19,886 nt of DNA, taken from Clostridia bacterium. Its GTDB lineage: Bacteria > Bacillota > Clostridia > Christensenellales > CAG-917. This document shows positions 13,967-19,886 of the stretch, piece by piece. The DNA lies in the NCBI GenBank assembly GCA_900754695.1, contig CAAEDU010000038.1, positions 1 through 19,886 on the forward strand, read 5' to 3'. The position numbers and the translations under genes were made by a program. The notes beneath the pieces were generated by a model, which made no database searches, was not told where the DNA came from, and saw only the letters and a list, made by a program, of their open reading frames with translations. Every line of letters begins with the position of its first letter. Within the stretch, counting starts at the first letter, position 1.

Positions 13967-14865
13967 AGAAATTCGCCATGCCGCAGGAACTGAAAATGAA
14001 TATGCGCGGGAAGAGCAGGATAGTGACCAACGGCATCCTCGCCTCCAACCCCGTGTTCCGCCTCGTGCTCGGGATGTGCCCCACGCTTGCCATCTCGACG
14101 AGCGCATTCAACGGGCTGGGGATGGGCGTCGCCGCGACGGTGGTGCTGGTGTGCTCCAACGCGCTGGTCTCCCTCCTGAGAAAGGTGATCCCGGACAAGG
14201 TGCGCATCCCCGCGTACGTCCTCATCATCGCAACCTTCGTCACGCTGGTCGAGATGCTGCTCAGAAAGTTCGTCCCCGCACTCTACGACGCGCTCGGCAT
14301 CTATCTGCCGCTCATCGTCGTCAACTGTATAATACTCGCGCGCGCGGAAGCTTTCGCCAGCACCAACAAGGTGGGCGACTCCGTCCTCGACGGACTCGGG
14401 ATGGGGCTCGGCTTCACGCTGGCGCTGCTGCTGCTCGGCGTCATCCGCGAGTTCCTGGGCTCCGGCACCTTCTTCGTGGGGTCGTTCGGAGACGCGGAGT
14501 TCGGCGTGACGCTCGGCGAACTGCCCGACTATGCGATGTCCGTGTTCGTGATGCCTGCGGGCGGCTTCCTCACCCTCGGGCTCGTGATGGCGGCGATCAA
14601 CGCCATATCCGACAAAGCCGCGGCGAAGCGCGAGGCAAAGAGCGAAGAAGCGGGCAAGGTCATCGACAAGCTCATCGAGGAGCACGTGGAGAGTGAGCTC
14701 GCGCTTGCGGGCGCTGCGGAGGGCGGCTCCGAGCCCTCGGGCGCGGCGGGAGAGTATGCCGCGCAAATGACGGAAACGGCAGTCGAAGACGACAAAAACG
14801 GCGCGTCAAGTGCCGTAAATGACACGAAAGCGGCGGCGGGCGCTGCGGAGGAGGACGAGAAATGA
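13963..14865 (+). CDS. rnfE: Rnf electron transport complex subunit RnfE, with C-terminal extension
   Basis: Integral membrane subunit of the NqrD/RnfE type. Residues 1-216 form the usual six-helix core. Cys39 in GMCPTL and Cys122 in VNCII match the half-sites that, together with RnfA, hold the membrane-embedded iron-sulfur cluster. The remaining 84 residues (217-300) are a hydrophilic, Ala/Glu/Lys-rich tail with a likely helix at 222-250, then a disordered-looking stretch ending EEDEK. Most relatives are about 200-230 residues, so the tail is unusual. It is not a frameshift product: the frame is continuous, and the stop overlaps the rnfA ATG (14862) as ATGA. GGAGG lies upstream of ATG 13963 inside rnfG. 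Confidence 0.94.
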   Translation: MKKFAMPQELKMNMRGKSRIVTNGILASNPVFRLVLGMCPTLAISTSAFNGLGMGVAATVVLVCSNALVSLLRKVIPDKVRIPAYVLIIATFVTLVEMLLRKFVPALYDALGIYLPLIVVNCIILARAEAFASTNKVGDSVLDGLGMGLGFTLALLLLGVIREFLGSGTFFVGSFGDAEFGVTLGELPDYAMSVFVMPAGGFLTLGLVMAAINAISDKAAAKREAKSEEAGKVIDKLIEEHVESELALAGAAEGGSEPSGAAGEYAAQMTETAVEDDKNGASSAVNDTKAAAGAAEEDEK

Positions 14866-15449
14866 CCTACTTCCTTCTCATCATAGGCGCAATGTTCGTC
14901 AACAACTTCGTGCTGTGTCAGTTCCTCGGGTGCTGTCCCTTCCTCGGCGTGTCCAAGAAGACGGACACCGCGCTCGGCATGGGGCTTGCGGTCATCTTCG
15001 TGATGGGCATCGCGTCCGTGTTCTCCTGGCTGGTGCAGAAGCTGCTGGTGGCGGCGGGGATAGAGTATTTGCAGACGATAGCGTTCATCCTCGTCATCGC
15101 GGCGCTCGTGCAGCTCGTGGAGCTGGTGCTCAAAAAGTTCATGCCCGCGCTTTACAGCGCGCTGGGAGTCTATCTCCCTCTCATCACCACCAACTGCGCC
15201 GTGCTGGGCGTTGCCATCCTCAACATCCAGTCCTACGGCATAGCGACGGCGGAGAGCCTGCTGCTCTCATTCCTCAACGGGGTGTTCAGCGGCGCGGGCT
15301 TCACCATCGCCATCCTGCTGCTCGCCGGCATACGCGAACGCATGGACATCGACATGGTGCCCAAGCCTTTCAGAGGCTTCCCCATCACACTCATCTCGGC
15401 GTCCGTAATGAGCCTCGCGTTCACGGCGTTCTCGGGGATGATAGCGTGA
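14862..15449 (+). CDS. rnfA: Rnf electron transport complex subunit RnfA
   Basis: Integral membrane subunit paralogous to RnfE and of opposite topology; together they form the pseudo-symmetric electron-transfer core. The 195 residues give six hydrophobic helices, the usual length. GCCPFLGVS (23-31, cluster ligand Cys25) and TTNCAVLG (109-116, Cys112) are conserved, as are KKFMPALYSALGVYLPL (91-107) and AGIRERMD (155-162). It starts at ATG 14862, overlapping rnfE by four bases, and ends ten bases before rnfB. Confidence 0.96.
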   Translation: MTYFLLIIGAMFVNNFVLCQFLGCCPFLGVSKKTDTALGMGLAVIFVMGIASVFSWLVQKLLVAAGIEYLQTIAFILVIAALVQLVELVLKKFMPALYSALGVYLPLITTNCAVLGVAILNIQSYGIATAESLLLSFLNGVFSGAGFTIAILLLAGIRERMDIDMVPKPFRGFPITLISASVMSLAFTAFSGMIA

Positions 15450-15459
15450 GGAGGGCGGC

Positions 15460-16281
15460 ATGAGCGTGAATGTGTTGTGTGCAGTCGATCCGATGACCGT
15501 GCTCTGGTCCGCGCTGGTGCTCCTCGCGCTCGCGGCGGTGTTCGGCGTGCTGCTCGCGGTGCTGGGCAAGAAGTTCGCCGTCAAAAAAGACGAGAAAGAG
15601 GAGGAGGTCCGCCGTCATCTTTCGGGCGCGAACTGCGGCGCTTGCGGCTATGCGGGCTGCGACGCTTTCGCAAAAGCGCTCGCGGAGGGCAAGGCGGACG
15701 TGAATTCCTGCTCGGCTACGGCGGCTTCGGAGAAAAAGATCATAGGCGAGATCCTCGGCGTCGCGGTGGACGCGGTGGAGACCAAGATCGTCGTCGCCTG
15801 CAACGGCGGCAACGCGGCGAAGGACAAGTATGACTATATGGGCTACGGCAACTGCCGCAGCATGGAGCTCCTCGGCGGCGGGCGCAAGGTGTGTCCGTGG
15901 GGATGCCTCGGGATGGGGTCGTGCACGGACGCATGTCCCACCCACGCGATAGCGGTCGGGGACTCGGGCTTCGCCGAAGTGGACCGCGAGAGGTGCATCA
16001 CCTGCGGCAAGTGCGTCGCGGCGTGTCCCAAGAAACTCGTAAAAAGGGTGCCCGCGAGCGCGAAGGTCTACATTGCCTGCTCGAACTGTCTCCGTGGCGG
16101 CAAGGACGTGCACGCGATGTGCGCCAACGGCTGTCTCGGATGCGGGCTTTGCGCCAAGGTGTGCCCGGAAAGAGCCATCGAGCTCAAAGACAATCTGCCC
16201 GTCATCGACTACGAAAAGTGTGTGGGGTGCGGACTGTGCATGTCCAAGTGCCCCGCGAAGTGTATAAAATCATGTGAGTGA
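15460..16281 (+). CDS. rnfB: Rnf electron transport complex subunit RnfB
   Basis: Iron-sulfur subunit that accepts electrons from reduced ferredoxin. The 273 residues start with one membrane helix (about 14-36), then the RnfB-type [4Fe-4S] domain NCGACGYAGC (C59, C62, C67, with C84), a middle region with C114, C132, C145, C149, C155 and C159, and several ferredoxin cysteine sets, including C179/C182/C185/C189, C225/C228/C231/C235 and C254/C257/C260/C264. This multi-cluster build is normal for clostridial RnfB. GAGGAGGG lies a few bases before ATG 15460. It is the last rnf gene; no clear terminator follows, so read-through into the Ppx/GppA gene 56 bases later is possible. Confidence 0.95.
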   Translation: MSVNVLCAVDPMTVLWSALVLLALAAVFGVLLAVLGKKFAVKKDEKEEEVRRHLSGANCGACGYAGCDAFAKALAEGKADVNSCSATAASEKKIIGEILGVAVDAVETKIVVACNGGNAAKDKYDYMGYGNCRSMELLGGGRKVCPWGCLGMGSCTDACPTHAIAVGDSGFAEVDRERCITCGKCVAACPKKLVKRVPASAKVYIACSNCLRGGKDVHAMCANGCLGCGLCAKVCPERAIELKDNLPVIDYEKCVGCGLCMSKCPAKCIKSCE

Positions 16282-16337
16282 CCCGTCCCTCCGCGGGAGC
16301 GGGGGTGCGGCGGCGCGGTGCGCCGAAAGGAGAAAGT
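16282..16337 (+). other. rnfB to ppx/gppA spacer with small hairpins
   Basis: The 56-base gap holds a 6-bp stem (16311-16316 with 16320-16325, loop GGT) and an imperfect GC-rich stem around 16283-16304. There is no T tract and no evident promoter, followed by an AAAGGAG ribosome site. It looks like an intercistronic element, not a transcription stop. Confidence 0.45.
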
Positions 16338-17852
16338 ATGGAAAAAATCGCTGTCATCGACCTCGGATCAAACTCTGCGAGGCTTGTTTTGGTCAACATT
16401 CTGGAGGGCGGCTACTTCGTCGTGTTCGACGAGCTCAAGGAGACCGTCCGTCTCGGTCAGGATATGGACTGGGACGGCATCATCAAACCGCAGCGCGTCG
16501 CGCAGACCATCAAGACGCTCAGCATGTTCCGCAAGCTCTGCGACGCGAACCATGTGGACAAGATCTTTGCCTATGCGACGGCGGCGGTCAGGCGTGCGAA
16601 AAATCAGAAGAGCTTCCTCGACGAAGTGGCGATGACCTGCGGCATCAAGATCAAGGTGCTCACGGTCGAAGAGCAGGCGCTTCTCATCTATCAGGGCGTC
16701 ATCAATTCCATGGACATCCCCAAGGGGCTCATCATGGAGATGGGCGGCGGCTCCACCAACCTCATCTATTACAACCGCCGCAATCTCATCCGCTATGAGA
16801 CTCTTCCCTTCGGCACCGTCACGCTTACCGATCTTTTCAAGAGCTACAGCGCGGAGCCGGAGACCCGCGCGGACAAGATCGAGGCGTTCATCGGCGAGCA
16901 GCTCGACAAGATAAGCTGGCTGGACAGCATCGAGCCCGACACCGCGTTCGTCGGCGTGGGCGGTGCCTTCCGCAACCTGGGCAGGATCAGCCGCATGGTG
17001 AGGAAATATCCTTTCAATATGACCCACGGCTATGAGATCCCGATGAACGAGTTCGACGGGCTCTATTCCACCATCAGGAAGCTCGACCTCGACTCCACCA
17101 TGAAGATCAAGGGGCTCTCGAGCGGCAGGGCGGACATCTTCCCGAGCTCGCTCGCGGTCATCAAGGCAGTGGTCTCCCGCTTCGATTTCCCCAAGATCAC
17201 CATCAGCGGCTGCGGACTCCGCGAGGGCGCGATGTTCCGCTATGCGGTGCCGGGCGTCGGCGAGAGACCGCTCACGGACGTCCTCGGACACTCCCTGCAC
17301 ACCCAGATGAAATATTACGACGTCAACATCCCGCACGCGGAGCACGTCTACAACCTCTGCATCCAGCTCTTCAAACAGCTCAAGGTGCTGCACAAGATGC
17401 CCAGGATGTATGTGAGAGTGCTCAAGATCGCGGCGCTCATGCACGACACGGGGATGCGCATCAAATATTATCATCACGAGCAGCACTCCTGCTATATCAT
17501 CCTCAACAGCAACCTCTACGGCGTGCCGCACAAGGACCTCGTCCTCGCGGCGTTCGTGGCGGCGGGACACAGAAAGAACGAGATCGTCAAAGATGATCTC
17601 ATGCGCTATAAGGATATGCTCACCGTGGAGGACGTGGACGCCATGCGCAAACTCAGCGTCATCCTCCGCATAGCGGAGAGCTTCGACCGCAGCCAAAGCG
17701 GCGTCATCACGGGCATCACCTGCGACGTCCTCGGCGACAGCGTCATCATCAAGACGGAGACGGAAGGGGACTGCTCCCTCGAGGTCAAGGACGCCCTCTC
17801 GGCGGCTCCCGAGTTCAAAGCCGCATATGGCAAGAACCTGGAGATTCTGTGA
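16338..17852 (+). CDS. Ppx/GppA-family phosphatase with C-terminal HD domain
   Basis: Cytoplasmic exopolyphosphatase or guanosine pentaphosphate phosphatase. The ASKHA-fold N-terminal part has phosphate motif DLGSNS (8-13), EMGGGSTNL (134-142), SSGRADIFPSS (261-271) and GCGLREG (291-297). The C-terminal part from about 320 is HD-like, with H333/H336, HD at 369-370, H379/H380, H383 and a D450 candidate. The 504 residues agree with the long (E. coli-type) form of the family. I chose ATG 16338, preceded by AAAGGAG; the earlier in-frame opening (16278) overlaps rnfB and adds only low-complexity residues. Its 3' end overlaps maf by 26 bases. Sequence alone does not tell Ppx from GppA. Confidence 0.92.
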   Translation: MEKIAVIDLGSNSARLVLVNILEGGYFVVFDELKETVRLGQDMDWDGIIKPQRVAQTIKTLSMFRKLCDANHVDKIFAYATAAVRRAKNQKSFLDEVAMTCGIKIKVLTVEEQALLIYQGVINSMDIPKGLIMEMGGGSTNLIYYNRRNLIRYETLPFGTVTLTDLFKSYSAEPETRADKIEAFIGEQLDKISWLDSIEPDTAFVGVGGAFRNLGRISRMVRKYPFNMTHGYEIPMNEFDGLYSTIRKLDLDSTMKIKGLSSGRADIFPSSLAVIKAVVSRFDFPKITISGCGLREGAMFRYAVPGVGERPLTDVLGHSLHTQMKYYDVNIPHAEHVYNLCIQLFKQLKVLHKMPRMYVRVLKIAALMHDTGMRIKYYHHEQHSCYIILNSNLYGVPHKDLVLAAFVAAGHRKNEIVKDDLMRYKDMLTVEDVDAMRKLSVILRIAESFDRSQSGVITGITCDVLGDSVIIKTETEGDCSLEVKDALSAAPEFKAAYGKNLEIL

Positions 17853-18426
17853 TCCCGTCCTGCTCGCGTCCGCCTCGCCGAGGCGGTCGGAGCTCATTTC
17901 CGCCATCGCGGAGGACGTCACCGTCGCACCCTCGGATGTGGACGAAAGCGCGGTGAAAGCGTCGTCTCCGAGGGCGCTCGTGCGGGAGCTCTCCCGCCTG
18001 AAAGCGCGCGCCGCGCTCTCTCGCGCGGACGCAGCGGGCAAAGTGATAATAGGCGCGGATACGGTGGTTTATCTCGGCAAAGTGTACGGTAAACCCCGTG
18101 ATCGCGCAGATGCGATAAGGATCCTCTCCGAGCTCAACGGGCGCACGCACTACGTTTTTACGGGCGTGACCGTCATCGCAAAGGGGAGAGAGATCACCTT
18201 CTCGGTGCGCTCGGAAGTCACCTTCCGGGATATGTCGCCCGAGGAGATCGAAAGCTATGTCGACACCCATCATCCCTACGACAAGGCGGGCGGTTACGCC
18301 ATCCAGGAGGGAGTGGTGGTCAGGGCTTACAAGGGCAGCCTCACAAACATAATCGGGCTCCCGACGGAGAAACTCGTTAAGGTACTCAAAGAGGTGCAAA
18401 GTGGCGCAGATCGAATTGTCGGTTGA
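17827..18426 (+). CDS. maf: Maf-family nucleoside triphosphate pyrophosphatase
   Basis: House-cleaning pyrophosphatase that hydrolyses dTTP/UTP or modified nucleotides to monophosphates; in Bacillota it is linked to septum formation and often lies beside mreB. The 199 residues carry LASASPRR (13-20), DVDES (38-42), GADTVV (76-81), GKP (88-90), TGV (112-114), YDKAGGYAIQ (151-160) and GSLTNIIGLP (170-179), covering the whole family. The ATG at 17827 lies inside the ppx/gppA end (26-base overlap) and has only a weak ribosome site, consistent with translational coupling; no better in-frame start precedes LASASPRR. The 3' end overlaps the MreB-like gene by 26 bases. Confidence 0.95.
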   Translation: MARTWRFCDPVLLASASPRRSELISAIAEDVTVAPSDVDESAVKASSPRALVRELSRLKARAALSRADAAGKVIIGADTVVYLGKVYGKPRDRADAIRILSELNGRTHYVFTGVTVIAKGREITFSVRSEVTFRDMSPEEIESYVDTHHPYDKAGGYAIQEGVVVRAYKGSLTNIIGLPTEKLVKVLKEVQSGADRIVG

Positions 18427-19399
18427 CCTCGGCAGCAAGTTCATCACCATCTATCAGAGGGGCATAGGGCTCGTCCTTCGCGAGCCTGCCATCGCGCTCG
18501 CGGAGAAGAACGGGGACAAATACGTCATCCGTGAGGCGGGCTACCGCGCGGAGAGCATCATGTCCACCTCCCTCGGCGGCGCGCGCGTCATCGCTCCCGT
18601 CAAGGAGGGGCTCATCGCGGACGACGAGATGTTCGTCCTCCTCCTCAAGCATTTTCTGAAGAAGATCCTGCCCTCCGGGCTCGTGCCTCCCCGCGTCAGC
18701 GCCATCGTCAGCGTCGCGTGTTCCATGACGGGCGGCGACCGCAGGGCGGTGGAGAAGTGCTTCGTCAAGGCGGGCGTCAAAGAGGTCACCCTCGTGGAGT
18801 CCCCGCTCTCTCTGCTCGCTTACACGGGCAGCATCGGCGGGCTCTTCCTCGACATCGGCGGCGGCAAGACGGAGGTCGCAGCGGTCACCAACCGCGGCAT
18901 CGCGTGCGGAGTCACCGTCAACATCGCGGGGGATGCGTTCAATGCCGCCATCATCGACGACATCTATATGAACTACGGCGTCAAGCTGGGCGAATACACC
19001 GTGGAGAAGATCAAGACCTCCGCGCTTTCATTCTATCTCAACGACGAGGGCAGCTATGCCGTCTCCGGCGGCGGGCGGGACGGCGCGCCCAAGAGCGTCG
19101 CCATCACCGCCGCGGATATGCGCGACGCCGTCCTTCCCCTCGTCGACGACATCATCGAAGTGGTCATGAACGTCCTCGACGACACCCCGCCCGAGCTCTC
19201 CGCCGAGATCCTCCGCAAAGGCATCTTCCTCACCGGCGGCTCCGCCCGCATCCCCGGGCTCAAAGAGTATCTCGAACAAGCCTTCGAGCTCCCCCTCACC
19301 CACCTTCAGGACGGACCGAGCAGCGTCGCCATCGGGGGCGCGAAGTTTTTGGAGGATAAACGCTTCCTCAGTGACCTCCTCGGCATCAAACTCGACTGA
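18401..19399 (+). CDS. mreB: MreB-like rod-shape/actin homologue
   Basis: Cytoplasmic, membrane-associated actin-like ATPase that organises wall synthesis. The 332 residues match MreB (about 330-345). Phosphate 1 is VDLGSKFITIY (8-18), phosphate 2 is DIGGGKTEVAAV (151-162), the connecting region NIAGDAFNAAIIDDI (174-188) corresponds to the GD-x-x-(D/N)-x-A-I segment, and the adenosine motif is GIFLTGGSARIPGL (274-287). Several positions depart from typical MreB (Lys155 in phosphate 2; SARIPGL instead of GALLRGL), so it may be a diverged paralogue (Mbl/MreBH-like). The start is GTG 18401 with GAGG seven bases upstream. No mreC or mreD follows before the terminator and non-coding tail. Confidence 0.88.
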   Translation: MAQIELSVDLGSKFITIYQRGIGLVLREPAIALAEKNGDKYVIREAGYRAESIMSTSLGGARVIAPVKEGLIADDEMFVLLLKHFLKKILPSGLVPPRVSAIVSVACSMTGGDRRAVEKCFVKAGVKEVTLVESPLSLLAYTGSIGGLFLDIGGGKTEVAAVTNRGIACGVTVNIAGDAFNAAIIDDIYMNYGVKLGEYTVEKIKTSALSFYLNDEGSYAVSGGGRDGAPKSVAITAADMRDAVLPLVDDIIEVVMNVLDDTPPELSAEILRKGIFLTGGSARIPGLKEYLEQAFELPLTHLQDGPSSVAIGGAKFLEDKRFLSDLLGIKLD

Positions 19400-19427
19400 G
19401 GGCACTATTTGGCGTGATACTGCGGCA

Positions 19428-19453
19428 AAGCCCCCGTCTTCGGATGGGGGTTT
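19428..19453 (+). terminator. probable terminator after the MreB-like gene
   Basis: An 11-bp stem (19428-19438 with 19443-19453, two G·T pairs) with a TTCG tetraloop lies 28 bases after the stop at 19399. The T tract is only three bases, so it is a weaker intrinsic terminator than the one after murC, but the UUCG loop and position make an end-of-operon role likely. Confidence 0.7.
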
Positions 19454-19886
19454 CGTCGTGTTCAGGCACGCTCCGAATAGGCTGTTCGTCTCGGGGGTTA
19501 TCTTGATTTCCCCCTCCTTCCCTTCGGGCTTTCCTCCCCCGTGTCCGATTAGGGTATCGTCCTCCTAAAATGCGGGACTAACTTAGCATCTCTACAAAAG
19601 TTTTTAATGTCGCACCGACATAATCAAGCGGAGAACTGCACTTACTGAGAACCCGGCACGGGCGGAGGAATTCGGCTCTCGCGCACGATGCCCGTGCCTA
19701 CTTAATGTTACGTCGGCGCTCGGCACTCACTTAGCGCGCCGCGACTTGCAAGAGCGAGCGCAAGCGCCCGCTGTGCAAGTTTGGCTGAGCGGCGCGTGAG
19801 ACCGTCTCCGAAAATGGACACATCGTGTTCATGCACGCACTATCAGGCTGTCCGTTAATACGCCGGAAACAGGAACGTATTGGGAC
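19454..19886. ncRNA. structured non-coding region, candidate RNA of unknown class
   Basis: Over 430 bases to the window edge hold no credible gene or ribosome site. Hairpins are at 19607-19612 with 19616-19621 (loop CAC), 19655-19663 with 19690-19698 (9 bp), a compound stem 19735-19742/19789-19796, 19744-19750/19774-19780 and 19753-19760/19765-19772, and 19816-19820 with 19849-19853. ACTTA recurs at 19581, 19640, 19700 and 19729. In the innermost stem the plus strand has an A·C mismatch (19757/19768), which becomes a G·U pair if the minus strand is transcribed, hinting at minus-strand RNA. 19500-19545 is pyrimidine-rich. I could not match it to tRNA, tmRNA, RNase P, SRP or a known riboswitch. 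It could also be the leader of a gene beyond the window. Confidence 0.35.

Noticed and set aside
16368..18041. Minus-strand open frame of 557 codons opposite ppx/gppA
   Set aside because: Antisense to strong Ppx/GppA and Maf motifs; Asp/Val/His-rich shadow with no recognisable domain.
19371..19568. Small plus-strand open frame of 65 codons at the end of the MreB-like gene
   Set aside because: It begins inside mreB in another frame, runs through the terminator hairpin, and has no ribosome site or domain.
19735..19796. tRNA or other cloverleaf RNA
   Set aside because: The segment folds as one compound stem-loop; there is no T-arm GTTC-type sequence, anticodon arm or 3' acceptor pattern.

Overview
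The window looks like a chromosomal segment of an anaerobic, GC-rich member of the Bacillota (Clostridia), possibly a Christensenellales-like gut lineage. That placement is an inference. It rests on a complete Rnf operon in the order rnfCDGEAB, a SpoVB/MurJ-like flippase, a DUF421-DUF4363 pair, split TauE/SafE half-transporters, strong purine-rich Shine-Dalgarno sites, several TTG/GTG starts and a lipoprotein-type surface protein. I see no tRNA, rRNA, CRISPR array, transposase or phage gene. The high GC content produces many long spurious antisense frames.

Layout. 1-168: two tandem hairpin repeats. 169-1530: murC (+), followed by a pair of GC-rich hairpins and a strong terminator. 1650-1922: gene-free spacer ending in a third copy of the hairpin repeat, which touches the stop codon of the converging minus-strand cluster. 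1922-4588 (minus): SpoVB/MurJ-like flippase, then a DUF421 membrane protein, then a DUF4363 protein, tightly spaced. 4589-4931: purine-rich, repeat-containing spacer, then a bidirectional terminator. 4975-9513 (minus): a 1512-residue acidic surface protein with a lipobox, five jelly-roll-like repeats and a C-terminal membrane anchor. 9514-9696: divergent promoter region. 9697-10567 (+): two half-size TauE/SafE permeases separated by a hairpin. 10568-10886: spacer with several hairpins and a near-consensus promoter. 10887-16281 (+): rnfC, D, G, E, A, B. 16338-19399 (+): Ppx/GppA phosphatase with an HD domain, maf, and an MreB-like actin homologue, overlapping one another. 19400-19886: a terminator, then about 430 bases with no credible gene but several hairpins.

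Function. The Rnf complex couples ferredoxin oxidation to NAD+ reduction and ion export, the main respiratory energy-conserving device of many anaerobes. MurC, the flippase and MreB belong to cell-wall synthesis and shape. Ppx/GppA and Maf handle polyphosphate or (p)ppGpp-type nucleotides and non-canonical nucleotides. The large surface protein probably displays ligand- or glycan-binding repeats outside the cell. The most unusual items are the double-hairpin repeat with paired compensatory changes and TAA loops, the large cysteine-poor five-repeat surface protein, the extra acidic tail on RnfE, and the structured non-coding region at the right edge. None can be called a new system from sequence alone.
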